From CALITV01 sp964415795 (GTDB taxonomy: Bacteria; UBP6; UBA1177; JAKLFG01): a stretch of 64,000 nt of DNA. The notes under the pieces are model-generated. The model did no database searches and was not told the DNA's origin. It worked only from the letters and a program-made list of their open reading frames with translations. The DNA lies in NCBI GenBank assembly GCA_964415795.1, contig CAYQBN010000010.1, positions 46,813-110,812 on the forward strand. Direction: 5' to 3'. The position numbers and the translations under genes were made by a program. Positions 27,176 to 36,010 of the stretch are shown piece by piece. Every line of letters begins with the position of its first letter. Positions within the stretch are counted from its first letter, which is position 1.

Positions 27176-28939
27176 TCACGGTACCGTAGGAACCGACTCG
27201 TACCAGCACTGGGTGGTCGGCGCAGAGAGTGCCGCTTCGGCGGTAAGGCAATCGCCGGGAGCGACGACGGTCAGTTCGGCGGCACTCGCGGGAACGGTGT
27301 AGTAATTGCCGCAGAAGTGGAGACGCGCCGTCGCGCCTTGGGGGATCTGAGAAAGTACCATCCGAACACCACCGTTCACCCGCTCGACCGTGAAAGACGG
27401 TACGGCCGACGGCGGCAGTTCGGCGCGCCAGAACGGGAGAAGCGCGTCGCCGAGGAGCACCACCGCCTTCTGGGTCCACGCCCAACTTTCGGGGTCAACG
27501 ACCGGAAGCGGCATATTGACGACCGGCGGAGTGAAGGTGTCACTCTTTTTGAGCACCAGTCGCGCCGCAACGAGCGCATCGCCGACGATTGGTCGTTCCT
27601 GCATGAAAAAATACCGAACCACCTCGTCTATCAGCTGACTGCCGCCGGCGAGCCCGAGGCCGGTCGTCGTATTGCCGAGGTAGAGGATCGCTCCCCCATG
27701 AGGCGCATTGATGAGGCGCTCGCCCGCCGCATCTTCGATGAAGACCCGCTCCTTGGGGTTCCCTTCGCTGTCGGTGTAGTGCCATGTGAACGGCGCCTCG
27801 AACTGCCCTGCCTGACAGGCACACGAGAGGAAGATAAGTGGCGTTTGATTAAAGAGATTATAGGCCATCTCCCCAGTGAAGTTGAGAGAATCGTCAGCCT
27901 GTTCGCAGGTAAGAAGATTGGGGAACCCGTGACCATTATGTACTACGAGGTTGACACCTGCCTCGAGGGCCTGCCGCTCCTTTTCGAGCGTAAGCACCTC
28001 GGCCTGCAAGCTCGGCATCGGGATCGTCGGGGTGTAGAGCCGCCTCACGGCGAACTCGGGCGGGATGAGCGACGCGGTGCGTCCCTCGGCTTCGAAGTAG
28101 TACCCGGCATGTATCGCGATACCATTATAGGTCGTGGCGATGTTGGCAAGGAGTATCGCTTTCCGGGCATCGGCAGCCGGATAAGCGGTGAGGTAACGAC
28201 GCACTTTCTCGAAATAACGGGTCGCCTCGTCGGTATCAGAGACCGGGATCCGCGAAACGGCGATCTCGGGAAGAAGATCGGGCGCGTCGATCCCCTCTTG
28301 TGCATAGATGCCGTCGTGGTTGCCGTCCCATTCCGAGAAATCGGCAAAGTAGTGATCGCTCTTGAAATCCTCCTCGAAGGTACCGGCGACGAGGTTGCTG
28401 TAGCGGTCATGGACGGGGCGCGAGGGAACGAGTTCTATGTCGCCACCGAGAATAAGGTACCGGATGCCGGGACGCCCCATCGCCCACGCTTTTATCGCCG
28501 CCGCCGTATCGTTGCGGGGATCATCGTCGTCACAGAAAGAGCCACAGATGCTTTCAATGGTGGTCACCGCAGTGGGAACACCAAGAAGCGTATGGAGCAC
28601 TGCCATTTTCTCGAACTCATACCGAAGCATCTCCACGGTGACAATGTAGGCAACAGGATCCTCGGGTTCATCGGGCGGGTCGAAGGTGATCGCCGATTCA
28701 TCGAAGTCGGGTGCCTCCTCGGCGGCATCGGCCCCCGTCTCCTCGGCAACCTCGTCAAACAATTCAAGCGGATCGTCTGCCTTGCCCTCTTCAGTAGGAA
28801 GGCTCTGATCGCCAGCGACGATCTCCTGATCCGTCTCATCTTCATCGCCGGCCACCACCGGCGCACCTTCTTCTGTGGCCGTACACGCGACGACCACCGT
28901 AAAAAGGAAAAACAAACAATGTAACATGTGGTTCTTCAT
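27176..28939 (-). CDS. Lipoprotein with gingipain-like (C25) cysteine protease domain
   Basis: Lipobox VVAC (C19), then an acidic stalk (residues about 22-95). The C25 domain follows: a subdomain with YLILGGDIELVPSR and EIAVSRIPV, then the catalytic region with His in LVVHNGHGFP (H334/H337) and Cys in FLSCACQAGQF (C373/C375). Both features define the C25/caspase-like fold. A beta-sandwich of about 80 residues closes the protein. Gingipains are usually secreted by type IX systems; here the N-terminal lipid anchor suggests a cell-tethered protease. 587 aa. Substrate unknown. Monocistronic with a consensus -10 promoter. Confidence 0.87.
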   Translation of the reverse strand: MKNHMLHCLFFLFTVVVACTATEEGAPVVAGDEDETDQEIVAGDQSLPTEEGKADDPLELFDEVAEETGADAAEEAPDFDESAITFDPPDEPEDPVAYIVTVEMLRYEFEKMAVLHTLLGVPTAVTTIESICGSFCDDDDPRNDTAAAIKAWAMGRPGIRYLILGGDIELVPSRPVHDRYSNLVAGTFEEDFKSDHYFADFSEWDGNHDGIYAQEGIDAPDLLPEIAVSRIPVSDTDEATRYFEKVRRYLTAYPAADARKAILLANIATTYNGIAIHAGYYFEAEGRTASLIPPEFAVRRLYTPTIPMPSLQAEVLTLEKERQALEAGVNLVVHNGHGFPNLLTCEQADDSLNFTGEMAYNLFNQTPLIFLSCACQAGQFEAPFTWHYTDSEGNPKERVFIEDAAGERLINAPHGGAILYLGNTTTGLGLAGGSQLIDEVVRYFFMQERPIVGDALVAARLVLKKSDTFTPPVVNMPLPVVDPESWAWTQKAVVLLGDALLPFWRAELPPSAVPSFTVERVNGGVRMVLSQIPQGATARLHFCGNYYTVPASAAELTVVAPGDCLTAEAALSAPTTQCWYESVPTVP

Positions 28940-28989
28940 CCGGATCGTTCCTTCCTTCCTAACGACCTAACGACACCACACGGAGAGCC

Positions 28990-29017
28990 ATTATACCCAT
29001 GCAAGAAGAGGGCGCAA
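28990..29017 (-). promoter_or_regulatory. Promoter of the C25-protease lipoprotein
   Basis: Minus strand: -35 TTGCGC (29017-29012), 16-base spacer, -10 TATAAT (28995-28990), 51 bases before the ATG. Confidence 0.7.
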
Positions 29018-29045
29018 CAGAAATAAGAAAGAGACGGCGATAAAT

Positions 29046-29074
29046 TTGACCATCCTTTTCATATAAGGTAAAAT
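29046..29074 (+). promoter_or_regulatory. Candidate promoter of the 29.1-34.9 kb gene block
   Basis: -35 TTGACC (29046-29051), 17-base spacer, -10 TAAAAT (29069-29074), 26 bases before ATG 29101. It is one of only two well-placed promoters in the window without the 16-base spacer. Confidence 0.5.
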
Positions 29075-29100
29075 AATGCATTCGTTTCGGAGAGACCGCC

Positions 29101-29739
29101 ATGCACCAAGAGAGTGACCTTCGATTTCGGTTCAATCTTGCGCGAGCGATGGAGCAAGCCGGCATACAGTATCGCGCGAACATCGGACGTCTCCTCCCTT
29201 TCGGCGTCGCAGCCGTCCTGCCGCCACTCGGCTTTCTTCATTCCGTCGGACTGGGGATCGCTCTTCTCCTCCTTTTCGAGGGGTGGGCTCTCCTCCTCCT
29301 CACTGATGCAGTACACCGATGCGATCGTGAAGAATATCCTCGGCTCGGAAGCATCATTCACGAACATGCGTGGCACTATTTCAAAAACGGTTTCGTCCTC
29401 ATGATCTTTCTCCTTTTGCTCCTTGTTGCCGGATTTGTCGCGCTCATTCTCCCCTCCATCTTTTTCTGGAGTCTCTTCCTCTTTTCGTTCCACCACATCG
29501 TGGCGCGCGGTAAGTTTGCCATAGACGCCTGCATGGAAAGCTTCCGAAGCGGCCGCGAGAACCGCTTGTCTCTGTTCTTCGTCTCGGCTTTTCTCTATCT
29601 CACCATCGCCGCGTTCTATACCGTGGCATATCTTCTCTTCGACGAACGGGGCTGGATCGCGGCGGTGCCGATGGCGTTCTTTCTTCCCTACTACATCATG
29701 ATAATCGAGGAACTGTTCGAACAATGGGAGGCCGCGTGA
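29101..29739 (+). CDS. Multi-pass inner-membrane protein of unknown function
   Basis: Not recognised. 212 aa with about five hydrophobic segments (LLPFGVAAVLPPL, GLGIALLLLFEGWALLLL, FVLMIFLLLLLVAGFVALIL, FFVSAFLYLTIAAFYTVAYLLF, IAAVPMAFFLPYYIMII), resembling small YciC/DUF975-like membrane proteins in layout. ATG 29101 follows GGAGAG. The stop overlaps the GTG start of the amgK-like kinase (GTGA), so it could act with cell-wall recycling genes, for example as a transporter or regulator. This is inference only. Confidence 0.6.
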   Translation: MHQESDLRFRFNLARAMEQAGIQYRANIGRLLPFGVAAVLPPLGFLHSVGLGIALLLLFEGWALLLLTDAVHRCDREEYPRLGSIIHEHAWHYFKNGFVLMIFLLLLLVAGFVALILPSIFFWSLFLFSFHHIVARGKFAIDACMESFRSGRENRLSLFFVSAFLYLTIAAFYTVAYLLFDERGWIAAVPMAFFLPYYIMIIEELFEQWEAA

Positions 29740-30779
29740 ACGACCGCTCTACTCTCTATGCCGCATTCTCCTTGCTTACCGCGTGGCAGGGAAAACCGAC
29801 CTACGATTTCACCGTGGAGCCGCTTTTCGGCGACGCGTCCGGGCGTCTCTATCATCGTCTCCGTTTCGCAAAAGGCTCCTGCATTCTCATGACGGTGGCT
29901 TACACGAAGCCGGGCGAGTTCGGACGCGGAGATTCGTGGACAGACTTCCTTGCCATGCAAAAGGCTCTCAACGACCTCGGAATTCGCGTTCCCGCCGTAT
30001 TTCATGTCGATCAGGAGGAACGGAGGGCGCTTCTCGAAGATCTCGGCAACGAAACGCTTTTTGCACGAATCGAGGCGGATCCTGCGAAAAAGATGCCGAT
30101 GCTTCGCGCCGCGCTCGATCTGCTCATCACTTGGCAGAGGACCATGTGGCGCCGTAAGAACTTCGATACCCCCGCCGATGCGCGATCGTTCACCAAGGCG
30201 CTCTTCATGGAGGAGTTCAAGCACTTCTACGAGTATATGATCGAAAAACGGGTTTATCATCCTTCGTGGCGAAACCTTTGGCCCAAACTCGAAAAACGCT
30301 TCACCCGGATCTCTCGTGAACTGTCCGTCGCCCCTTATCTCGTCTCTCATCGCGATTTTCAGTCAAAGAACCTCATGCAGACCAGACGAGGAATATTCAT
30401 CATAGATTTTCAGGATGCCCTTCAAGCGCCCCTCGTTTATGATCTCGTGGCGCTCCTGCGCGACTCTTATGTTTCGATAACCGAGGAGGAGCTGTTCCAT
30501 CTCCTCGATCACTACTGGAAGTACAACGAGGTGGCGCGCGAGGTGCTGGGAGATAAAGAGAAATTCTATCGTCTCTTTTTCCTCCAGACCGTTCAACGCA
30601 AGATGAAGGATGCCGGGCGCTTCGTCTACCTGCATCAGGTGAAGGGAAAACAATGGTTCCTTCCCTTCGTCCGCCCTACTCTTTTCATGGTGCGCGACGC
30701 GCTCTGCCGCCTCGACATGCAAGAGATGCTCGACCTCCTTTCGCCGTTCATACCTGAATTCGGAGAGGTCTCTCAATGA
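29736..30779 (+). CDS. Aminoglycoside-phosphotransferase-fold sugar kinase, AmgK-like
   Basis: APH-fold kinase: catalytic loop SHRDFQSKNLM (HxD-x4-N) and metal-binding IIDFQDA. The FQSKN and LVYDLVALLRDSY segments match AmgK, which phosphorylates MurNAc and GlcNAc at C1. 347 aa. The start is GTG 29736, overlapping the previous stop and preceded by GGGAGG; an ATG 12 bases earlier is less likely. The nucleotidyltransferase next door, overlapping by ATGA, makes the AmgK-MurU cell-wall recycling pair very plausible. Confidence 0.82.
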   Translation: MNDRSTLYAAFSLLTAWQGKPTYDFTVEPLFGDASGRLYHRLRFAKGSCILMTVAYTKPGEFGRGDSWTDFLAMQKALNDLGIRVPAVFHVDQEERRALLEDLGNETLFARIEADPAKKMPMLRAALDLLITWQRTMWRRKNFDTPADARSFTKALFMEEFKHFYEYMIEKRVYHPSWRNLWPKLEKRFTRISRELSVAPYLVSHRDFQSKNLMQTRRGIFIIDFQDALQAPLVYDLVALLRDSYVSITEEELFHLLDHYWKYNEVAREVLGDKEKFYRLFFLQTVQRKMKDAGRFVYLHQVKGKQWFLPFVRPTLFMVRDALCRLDMQEMLDLLSPFIPEFGEVSQ

Positions 30780-31768
30780 AAGCGCTCCTGCTCGCCGCCG
30801 GCTTCGGTACCCGTCTTCGCCCGATAACCGAGAAGACGCCCAAGGCACTCGTCCCGGTGCTCAATGTACCGCTCATCGAATATGGCATTTCATTTCTCAA
30901 GCATCACGGCATCACCGAGATATTCATCAATCTTCACCACCTCCCTGACCGCATCAGGGAACATCTTGGCGACGGAGAACGCTTCGGAGTGAAGATCACC
31001 TATCTGTTCGAAAAGGAGATCCTCGGCACCGGCGGCAGTATCGCAAGCATGAAATCCCATGTCTCGGAACGGTTCCTCGTCATGAATAGCGATGTCATCT
31101 GCGATTTCGATCTCGAGGCTTTTGTCGACCGCCATATCGCAGAAGGAGCGCTCGTCACGCTCGGCCTCGTGGAAGCGAAGGAAGGGGATCCTCATGCCGT
31201 GGTAACCGTCGATGCCGACGGCCGGGTCATCCGACTTCTCGAAGGGACATCCCAGCCGTCCCTCCCATCGGCAAATGCCGTCTTTACCGGCATTCATCTC
31301 ATCGAACCGCGACTCTTCGACTATCTTCCTGCCGGCATCTTCTACTCCATCACCAGCGATGTCTATCAGCGCCTTGTTCACGAGCGAAGCGACATCCGCG
31401 GTCAGTTCATCGGGGGTCGCTGGCATGACGCCGGAACGCCCGAAACGCTGGTGGCGGCATCCTTCGACCTCCTCAGTAACCTTACCCTCTCTTACCCCGT
31501 TACCGCTCTCCAGAAAAGTTATGGCCTCTCCTCCGATCAACTCGTGCTCCTCGGTAAACGGGTGAAGGCTCCCGCCGTTCCCATAAACCCGCCTGTCGCT
31601 ATCGGGAACAACTGCAAGATGACCGGCGTCGCCTCTCTCGGCCCGTGGCTCGTCGTCGGCGACAAGAGCCACCTTTCTCCCGGCGCCGCCACGGAGCGAG
31701 CAATCTACCTGCCGGGTGCCGACGGAACGCATCGCATTGACACGCCGAGAGGCGCGCTATATTATTGA
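30776..31768 (+). CDS. Sugar-1-phosphate nucleotidyltransferase, MurU-like
   Basis: N-terminal nucleotidyltransferase motif LLAAGFGTRLRPITEKTPKALVPV, then GTGGSI and FLVMNSDVICDFDL (metal-binding Asp). With the preceding kinase it should convert MurNAc-1-phosphate to UDP-MurNAc, bypassing de novo synthesis and limiting fosfomycin sensitivity as described for AmgK-MurU in Pseudomonas. At 330 aa it is about 100 residues longer than MurU. The extra C-terminal part ends in short repeats such as KMTGVASLGPWLVVGDKSHLS, resembling left-handed beta-helix strands of bifunctional nucleotidyltransferases, so another sugar (for example mannose or glucose) cannot be excluded. Confidence 0.8.
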   Translation: MKALLLAAGFGTRLRPITEKTPKALVPVLNVPLIEYGISFLKHHGITEIFINLHHLPDRIREHLGDGERFGVKITYLFEKEILGTGGSIASMKSHVSERFLVMNSDVICDFDLEAFVDRHIAEGALVTLGLVEAKEGDPHAVVTVDADGRVIRLLEGTSQPSLPSANAVFTGIHLIEPRLFDYLPAGIFYSITSDVYQRLVHERSDIRGQFIGGRWHDAGTPETLVAASFDLLSNLTLSYPVTALQKSYGLSSDQLVLLGKRVKAPAVPINPPVAIGNNCKMTGVASLGPWLVVGDKSHLSPGAATERAIYLPGADGTHRIDTPRGALYY

Positions 31769-31789
31769 AGGCGCGGAAGGGAGGTCTCC

Positions 31790-32110
31790 ATGCCATCCGA
31801 AGAATCCTTGAACCTCGCCTCTTACGACGATGCGACGCTCATCACATTGCTTCTCAACGGAACGGTGGCGCGTAACCGCCACTTCGAGTTCTTCTCGACC
31901 GAGCGGGGCCGTACGGTGCACAAACAGGCGAAAACGCTCGAAGGCGTCCTGCATGACATCAAGAACGGCGCCAAAGTAGTCTCGGAAGCAAAGGATGAAT
32001 GGGGCTGGCGCGTCATACTCGAGAACGAGGAGAACCGTTACCGCCGCACCGTCATCATGACCGACACCATGCACCAGATATTCCACACGCAACGAAAGAA
32101 GAAGGTCTGA
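31790..32110 (+). CDS. Small soluble protein of unknown function between murU-like and recA
   Basis: 106 aa, no signal, Cys or membrane helix. ATG 31790 has a good GGGAGG site. Predicted helix-strand mix with a charged middle (KNGAKVVSEAKDEWGWRVILENEENRYRRTVIM). No family recognised. Located 21 bases after murU and 34 bases before recA in a tight same-strand run, so it is expressed and probably real. Position suggests, but does not show, a link to DNA repair or cell-wall recycling. Confidence 0.6.
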   Translation: MPSEESLNLASYDDATLITLLLNGTVARNRHFEFFSTERGRTVHKQAKTLEGVLHDIKNGAKVVSEAKDEWGWRVILENEENRYRRTVIMTDTMHQIFHTQRKKKV

Positions 32111-32144
32111 ACAGCATCACTTTTCGATCATCAGGAGGGATTCC

Positions 32145-33221
32145 ATGGACGACAAACGCAAGAATGTGCTCGACGGAGTGCTCAAGAACATCGAGAAACA
32201 GTACGGAAAAGGTTCCATCATGTTCCTCGGAGACGAGACGCAGGCCGACATCCCGGTCATCCCGACCGGTTCGGTGAGTCTCGACATCGCGCTCGGCATC
32301 GGTGGCTATCCACGCGGTCGCATCGTCGAGATATACGGTCCCGAGGCCTCGGGCAAGACGACGCTTGCGATGCACGCGGTCGCCGAGGTGCAGAAGCGAG
32401 GCGGCGCAGCGGCCTACATAGACGCCGAGCACGCCTTCGATATCACCTATGCCAAGAAACTCGGCATACAGGTCGAGTCGCTCATCGTGTCGCAGCCCGA
32501 CTTCGGAGAACAGGCGCTCGAGATAGCCGAGACGCTCGTTCGCAGCAACGCAGTGGATGTCGTTGTCATAGACTCGGTCGCGGCGCTCGTGCCGCGATCC
32601 GAGATCGAGGGTGAGATGGGCGACAGTCAGGTCGGGGTTCAGGCGCGTCTCATGTCGCAGGCACTCCGGAAACTGACCGGCGCCGTCTCGAAGTCGAAGA
32701 CATGCCTCATCTTCATCAACCAACTGCGCATGAAGATCGGTGTCATGTTCGGCAACCCCGAGACAACGACCGGGGGCAACGCACTCAAGTTCTACGCTTC
32801 GGTGCGGCTCGATGTTCGCCGTATCGCCAATATAAAAGAAGGGGAAGAGGTCGTCGGTTCACAGGTCAAGGTGAAGGTGATAAAGAACAAGATGTTCCCA
32901 CCGTTCCGGGAGGCGCAATTTGACATCCTCTTCGGGAAGGGCATAGATCGGCTCGGCGATCTCATCGGGCAGGCAGAGCGCGACGGCATCATCCAAAAGT
33001 CGGGCAGTTGGTACTCCTACGGAAGCGAGCGGCTCGGTCAGGGAATCGGCAATGTCGCGCAGGCGCTCCGCGAGAAACCGGCCATCATCAAAGAGATCAT
33101 CTCGAAGGTACGCGAGAAACACAATCTCAAGGGTGACGGCGACGCCTCCGATGAACCGCCCGCCGCTCCCAAAGAGGAAAAAATCGAGCCGGCCAAAGGC
33201 AAGAAGAAGGGGGGGGAATAG
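32145..33221 (+). CDS. recA: Recombinase RecA
   Basis: Walker A GPEASGKT (about residues 65-72), AAYIDAEHAFD, VVVIDSVAALVPRSEIEGEMGD, and L2 loop LRMKIGVMFGNPETTTGGNALKFYAS. 358 aa with an acidic-then-basic C-terminal tail ending in Lys residues. Forms filaments on ssDNA, strand exchange and LexA co-protease. ATG after GGAGG; three bases precede the pilT-like gene. No LexA operator is seen in the 34 bases upstream; transcription probably comes from the block promoter. Confidence 0.99.
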   Translation: MDDKRKNVLDGVLKNIEKQYGKGSIMFLGDETQADIPVIPTGSVSLDIALGIGGYPRGRIVEIYGPEASGKTTLAMHAVAEVQKRGGAAAYIDAEHAFDITYAKKLGIQVESLIVSQPDFGEQALEIAETLVRSNAVDVVVIDSVAALVPRSEIEGEMGDSQVGVQARLMSQALRKLTGAVSKSKTCLIFINQLRMKIGVMFGNPETTTGGNALKFYASVRLDVRRIANIKEGEEVVGSQVKVKVIKNKMFPPFREAQFDILFGKGIDRLGDLIGQAERDGIIQKSGSWYSYGSERLGQGIGNVAQALREKPAIIKEIISKVREKHNLKGDGDASDEPPAAPKEEKIEPAKGKKKGGE

Positions 33222-33224
33222 ACG

Positions 33225-34430
33225 ATGACGACCGAGGCGGCGAAGATAAAGGAGATACTCGCCCTCGCGGCGAAGATCGCGGCGAGCGACATCCACATCA
33301 AGACCTTCTCGCCTCCGGTGTTCCGCATCAACGGGAACCTCGTAAAGGTCGAGGAGTTCGGAGCGCTCAAGCCGGAGCACATCGAGATGATCCTCGCCGA
33401 GGTACTCAATGAAGAACAGAGAGCCTCCTTCAAGGAAAACAACGAAATAGACCTCGCCTACAGTCTCGCCGGCGTCGGACGGTTCCGCGTCAATGTCTTT
33501 CACCAACGCGGCAGTGTCGGGATGGTGTTTCGTATCATACCCTTCTCGGTCAAATCGCTCGATGAACTGCTCCTGCCTACCATTCTCAAGAAGGTGGCGC
33601 TCCAACGGCGCGGGATGGTGCTCGTGACCGGCACCACCGGCTCGGGCAAGTCAACGACGCTCGCTGCGATGATCGAACACATCAATGCAAACCGCACCTG
33701 CCACATCGTTACAATCGAGGACCCCATCGAATTCCTCATACGCGACAAAAAATCTATCATTAACCAGCGTGAGGTCGGCATAGATACTAAAAGTTTTTCA
33801 CGAGCGCTCCGTTCGGCGCTTCGCGAGGACCCCGATGTCATCATGGTCGGCGAGATGCGCGATCTCGAGACAATGGAGATAGCGCTAACTGCCGCCGAGA
33901 CGGGACATCTCGTCCTCTCGACGCTCCATACGCTCAACGCCGCCGAAACGATAAACCGTGTCGTTGGTGCCTTCCCAGTTCACCAACAGCCGCAGATCCG
34001 TCAACAACTTGCTTCCGTGCTCACCGCCGCCATCTCCCAGCGTCTCCTCAAAAACAAGGATGGCCGCGGCCGCGTACCGGCGGTGGAGGTGCTCCTCAAT
34101 ACGCAACTCGTCAAAGAGATCATCCTTGACCCGCCGCGGCTCAAGGAACTGCCGGGCATCATCGAACGGAGCCATACTAACTACGGTATGCAATCGTTCG
34201 ATCAGTCCATCTATCAACTGTTCCGAGACGGTCATATCACGCAGAAGGAAGCGCTCGATAACGCCACCTCGCCCGATGACCTCGTCCTTCGCATGAAGGG
34301 GGTCGCGATATCGGGCGACGGCGACTGGAGCGCCTTCGATGACAAGGGGAACCAGTTCGGCCAGAAGGTCGAGAAGAATCCGGCCGCCGAAGGGAAGGGC
34401 ATCTCCGACGATGACTTTGAGATCGGATAA
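33225..34430 (+). CDS. Type IV pilus retraction ATPase, PilT/PilU family
   Basis: Hexameric motor that powers pilus retraction. N-terminal PAS-like domain (SDIHIKTFSPPVFRINGNLV), Walker A GTTGSGKSTT, Asp/His boxes (DPIEF, ALREDPDVIMVGEMRD), ETGHLVLSTLHT. The C-terminal LPGIIERSHTNYGMQSFDQS and NATSPDDLVLRMKG look more like PilU than canonical PilT, whose AIRNLIRE motif is absent. 401 aa. The last 20 bases overlap recX. No other pilus genes are in the window. Confidence 0.9.
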   Translation: MTTEAAKIKEILALAAKIAASDIHIKTFSPPVFRINGNLVKVEEFGALKPEHIEMILAEVLNEEQRASFKENNEIDLAYSLAGVGRFRVNVFHQRGSVGMVFRIIPFSVKSLDELLLPTILKKVALQRRGMVLVTGTTGSGKSTTLAAMIEHINANRTCHIVTIEDPIEFLIRDKKSIINQREVGIDTKSFSRALRSALREDPDVIMVGEMRDLETMEIALTAAETGHLVLSTLHTLNAAETINRVVGAFPVHQQPQIRQQLASVLTAAISQRLLKNKDGRGRVPAVEVLLNTQLVKEIILDPPRLKELPGIIERSHTNYGMQSFDQSIYQLFRDGHITQKEALDNATSPDDLVLRMKGVAISGDGDWSAFDDKGNQFGQKVEKNPAAEGKGISDDDFEIG

Positions 34431-34854
34431 CCGGAGTGCCGACCCCTGCTGGCGCACCGCACTGCGCCTCCTTGCGCGCCGCGACCATTTCTCGACCGAA
34501 CTCGCACAGAAACTCAGAGAAAAGGGATTTTCGGGGCAAGAGATAGCCTCGACGATCGAACGGCTCATGAAGATGCGCTATCTCGACGACCGGCGCGCCC
34601 TCGCTGCTTTTGCCGAAGAGATGAAACGACACCAAAAAGGATTCCTCTTGCTTCTTAAAAAGCTCATGGAACGGGATGCGCGGAGACTTTTTGACGAAAC
34701 GGAACTGCGCGTCGCCTACCCTCTTGCAGAGGAGCGCCAGATAGCGCGTGAGCTTTCCCAAAAGATGCGTTGGGCGCCAGAAGAGAACCGCCGACGGCTT
34801 CACAACCGTGGTTTTTCCGGGGAAGCAATCGGAGGAACGGAGAACGACCTGTGA
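34411..34854 (+). CDS. recX: Regulatory protein RecX
   Basis: Small helical repeat protein that inhibits RecA filaments. Pattern CWRTALRLLARRDHFSTELAQKLREKGFS and IERLMKMRYLDDRRALAAFAEE matches RecX three-helix repeats. 147 aa from ATG 34411, which overlaps the end of the pilT-like gene; upstream frame to 34339 lies inside that gene and is not used. Often adjacent to recA; here a pilus motor gene is inserted between them. Confidence 0.87.
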   Translation: MTLRSDNRSADPCWRTALRLLARRDHFSTELAQKLREKGFSGQEIASTIERLMKMRYLDDRRALAAFAEEMKRHQKGFLLLLKKLMERDARRLFDETELRVAYPLAEERQIARELSQKMRWAPEENRRRLHNRGFSGEAIGGTENDL

Positions 34855-34878
34855 TCGGATCTTTCTGCGTTTTTCCTC

Positions 34879-34906
34879 TTGTCTATTGGGTCAATTTGTC
34901 TATACT
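34879..34906 (+). promoter_or_regulatory. Promoter of the Cys-repeat lipoprotein
   Basis: -35 TTGTCT (34879-34884), 16-base spacer, -10 TATACT (34901-34906), 32 bases before ATG 34939. Confidence 0.65.
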
Positions 34907-34938
34907 TGTCTTCGGCAGGTTACCATAAGGAGGCACCT

Positions 34939-35979
34939 ATGCGTTCGGCAACGACAGTCGTCGTGTTGGCGATCATTTTTTTCTTTGCCTCATGCGGCAA
35001 CACTTCGCGTAATATTGTACCGAAGGATGATGATGCTCCGCTCGGTAGCGACGAGATATCCATCGATGGCGATGATCTTCTCACCGACGAGATGACCGAC
35101 GATGAAACGCCTTTCCCTGATGGCGGTGATGCGGTCGCTCCAAAGGATGACACCGTTCCTGCCGAGACAGATACCGTCATCAGCGACGATGCGCCGATCG
35201 TCCCTGATAAGGACATGGTGCTCCCCGACGAGACTCAGACCGACGATGCCCAAACTGACGAGACGATCACCGACGAAACGGTGACCGATACTATCCAGAG
35301 CGACGATACGATCCCCGATAACGACACTTTCGTCGGATTCTGCGGCGATGGAATCGTGAGCGGCCCCGAGATTTGTGACGACGGCGAGAACAACGGTACC
35401 TACGGCCACTGTAAAAGTGACTGTTCTGGCATAGGTCCCTACTGTGGCGATGGAACGGTAACAGTCGGCTACGAAACTTGCGATGACGGCATTTACAACG
35501 GAACTTACGGCCATTGCAACGAATCCTGTTCCGGTGACGGATCATACTGTGGCGACGGCGTCACTGATATCGGCTACGAGTTCTGTGACGACGGCCCCGA
35601 TAACGGCACCTATGGTCACTGCACTACCGATTGCGCCGGACTTGGGCCACACTGCGGCGACGGAACGATAGATGAACCCCAAGAAAAATGCGACGATGGC
35701 GCCGACAACGGGACCTACAACCACTGTGCCGCCGACTGTTCCGGCCTTGGCTCTCATTGCGGCGACGGGGTCGTTGACACTCCCTATGAAGAGTGCGACC
35801 AGTCGAACGACCAGTACTGTCTGGGAAAGGCAGGCGGCGGCGGATGCGGCGGCAACCTCTATCGCCTTCGCGAATGCGACAATGGGTCCTGCCTGTGGAC
35901 CGAGTGGTCAGAATGCGGCTATAGCGACGGCCAAAATGCCGATAATTTCGGAGACTGTCCGGCCGGTTACGAATGTTAA
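34939..35979 (+). CDS. Lipoprotein with 35-residue Cys-rich tandem repeats
   Basis: ATG 34939 follows AAGGAGG. Lipobox FASC, then about 100 residues of Asp/Thr/Pro/Glu-rich stalk (TDEMTDDE, TITDETVTD). Four complete repeats and one partial follow at residues 135, 169, 204, 239 and 274: CGDG-x(5-6)-E-x-CDDG-x2-NGTYxHC-x3-C(S/A)G. Such units are common in surface proteins of myxobacteria and relatives (DUF4215/TIGR02232 type). The C terminus has a TSP1-like CLWTEWSEC. Likely a surface-displayed, disulfide-stabilised, perhaps Ca2+-binding protein. Monocistronic. Confidence 0.85.
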   Translation: MRSATTVVVLAIIFFFASCGNTSRNIVPKDDDAPLGSDEISIDGDDLLTDEMTDDETPFPDGGDAVAPKDDTVPAETDTVISDDAPIVPDKDMVLPDETQTDDAQTDETITDETVTDTIQSDDTIPDNDTFVGFCGDGIVSGPEICDDGENNGTYGHCKSDCSGIGPYCGDGTVTVGYETCDDGIYNGTYGHCNESCSGDGSYCGDGVTDIGYEFCDDGPDNGTYGHCTTDCAGLGPHCGDGTIDEPQEKCDDGADNGTYNHCAADCSGLGSHCGDGVVDTPYEECDQSNDQYCLGKAGGGGCGGNLYRLRECDNGSCLWTEWSECGYSDGQNADNFGDCPAGYEC

Positions 35980-36010
35980 CCATTCTTCACTTTTCCTTAA
36001 CTTTCTCCAT

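Noticed and set aside
27317..28924. Long plus-strand frame opposite the C25 lipoprotein
   Set aside because: Antisense shadow, Arg/His-rich, no motif or ribosome site.
35341..35800. Tandem repeats considered as a CRISPR array
   Set aside because: The repeats are in frame, encode Cys-rich protein units and differ in DNA sequence, unlike CRISPR repeats.
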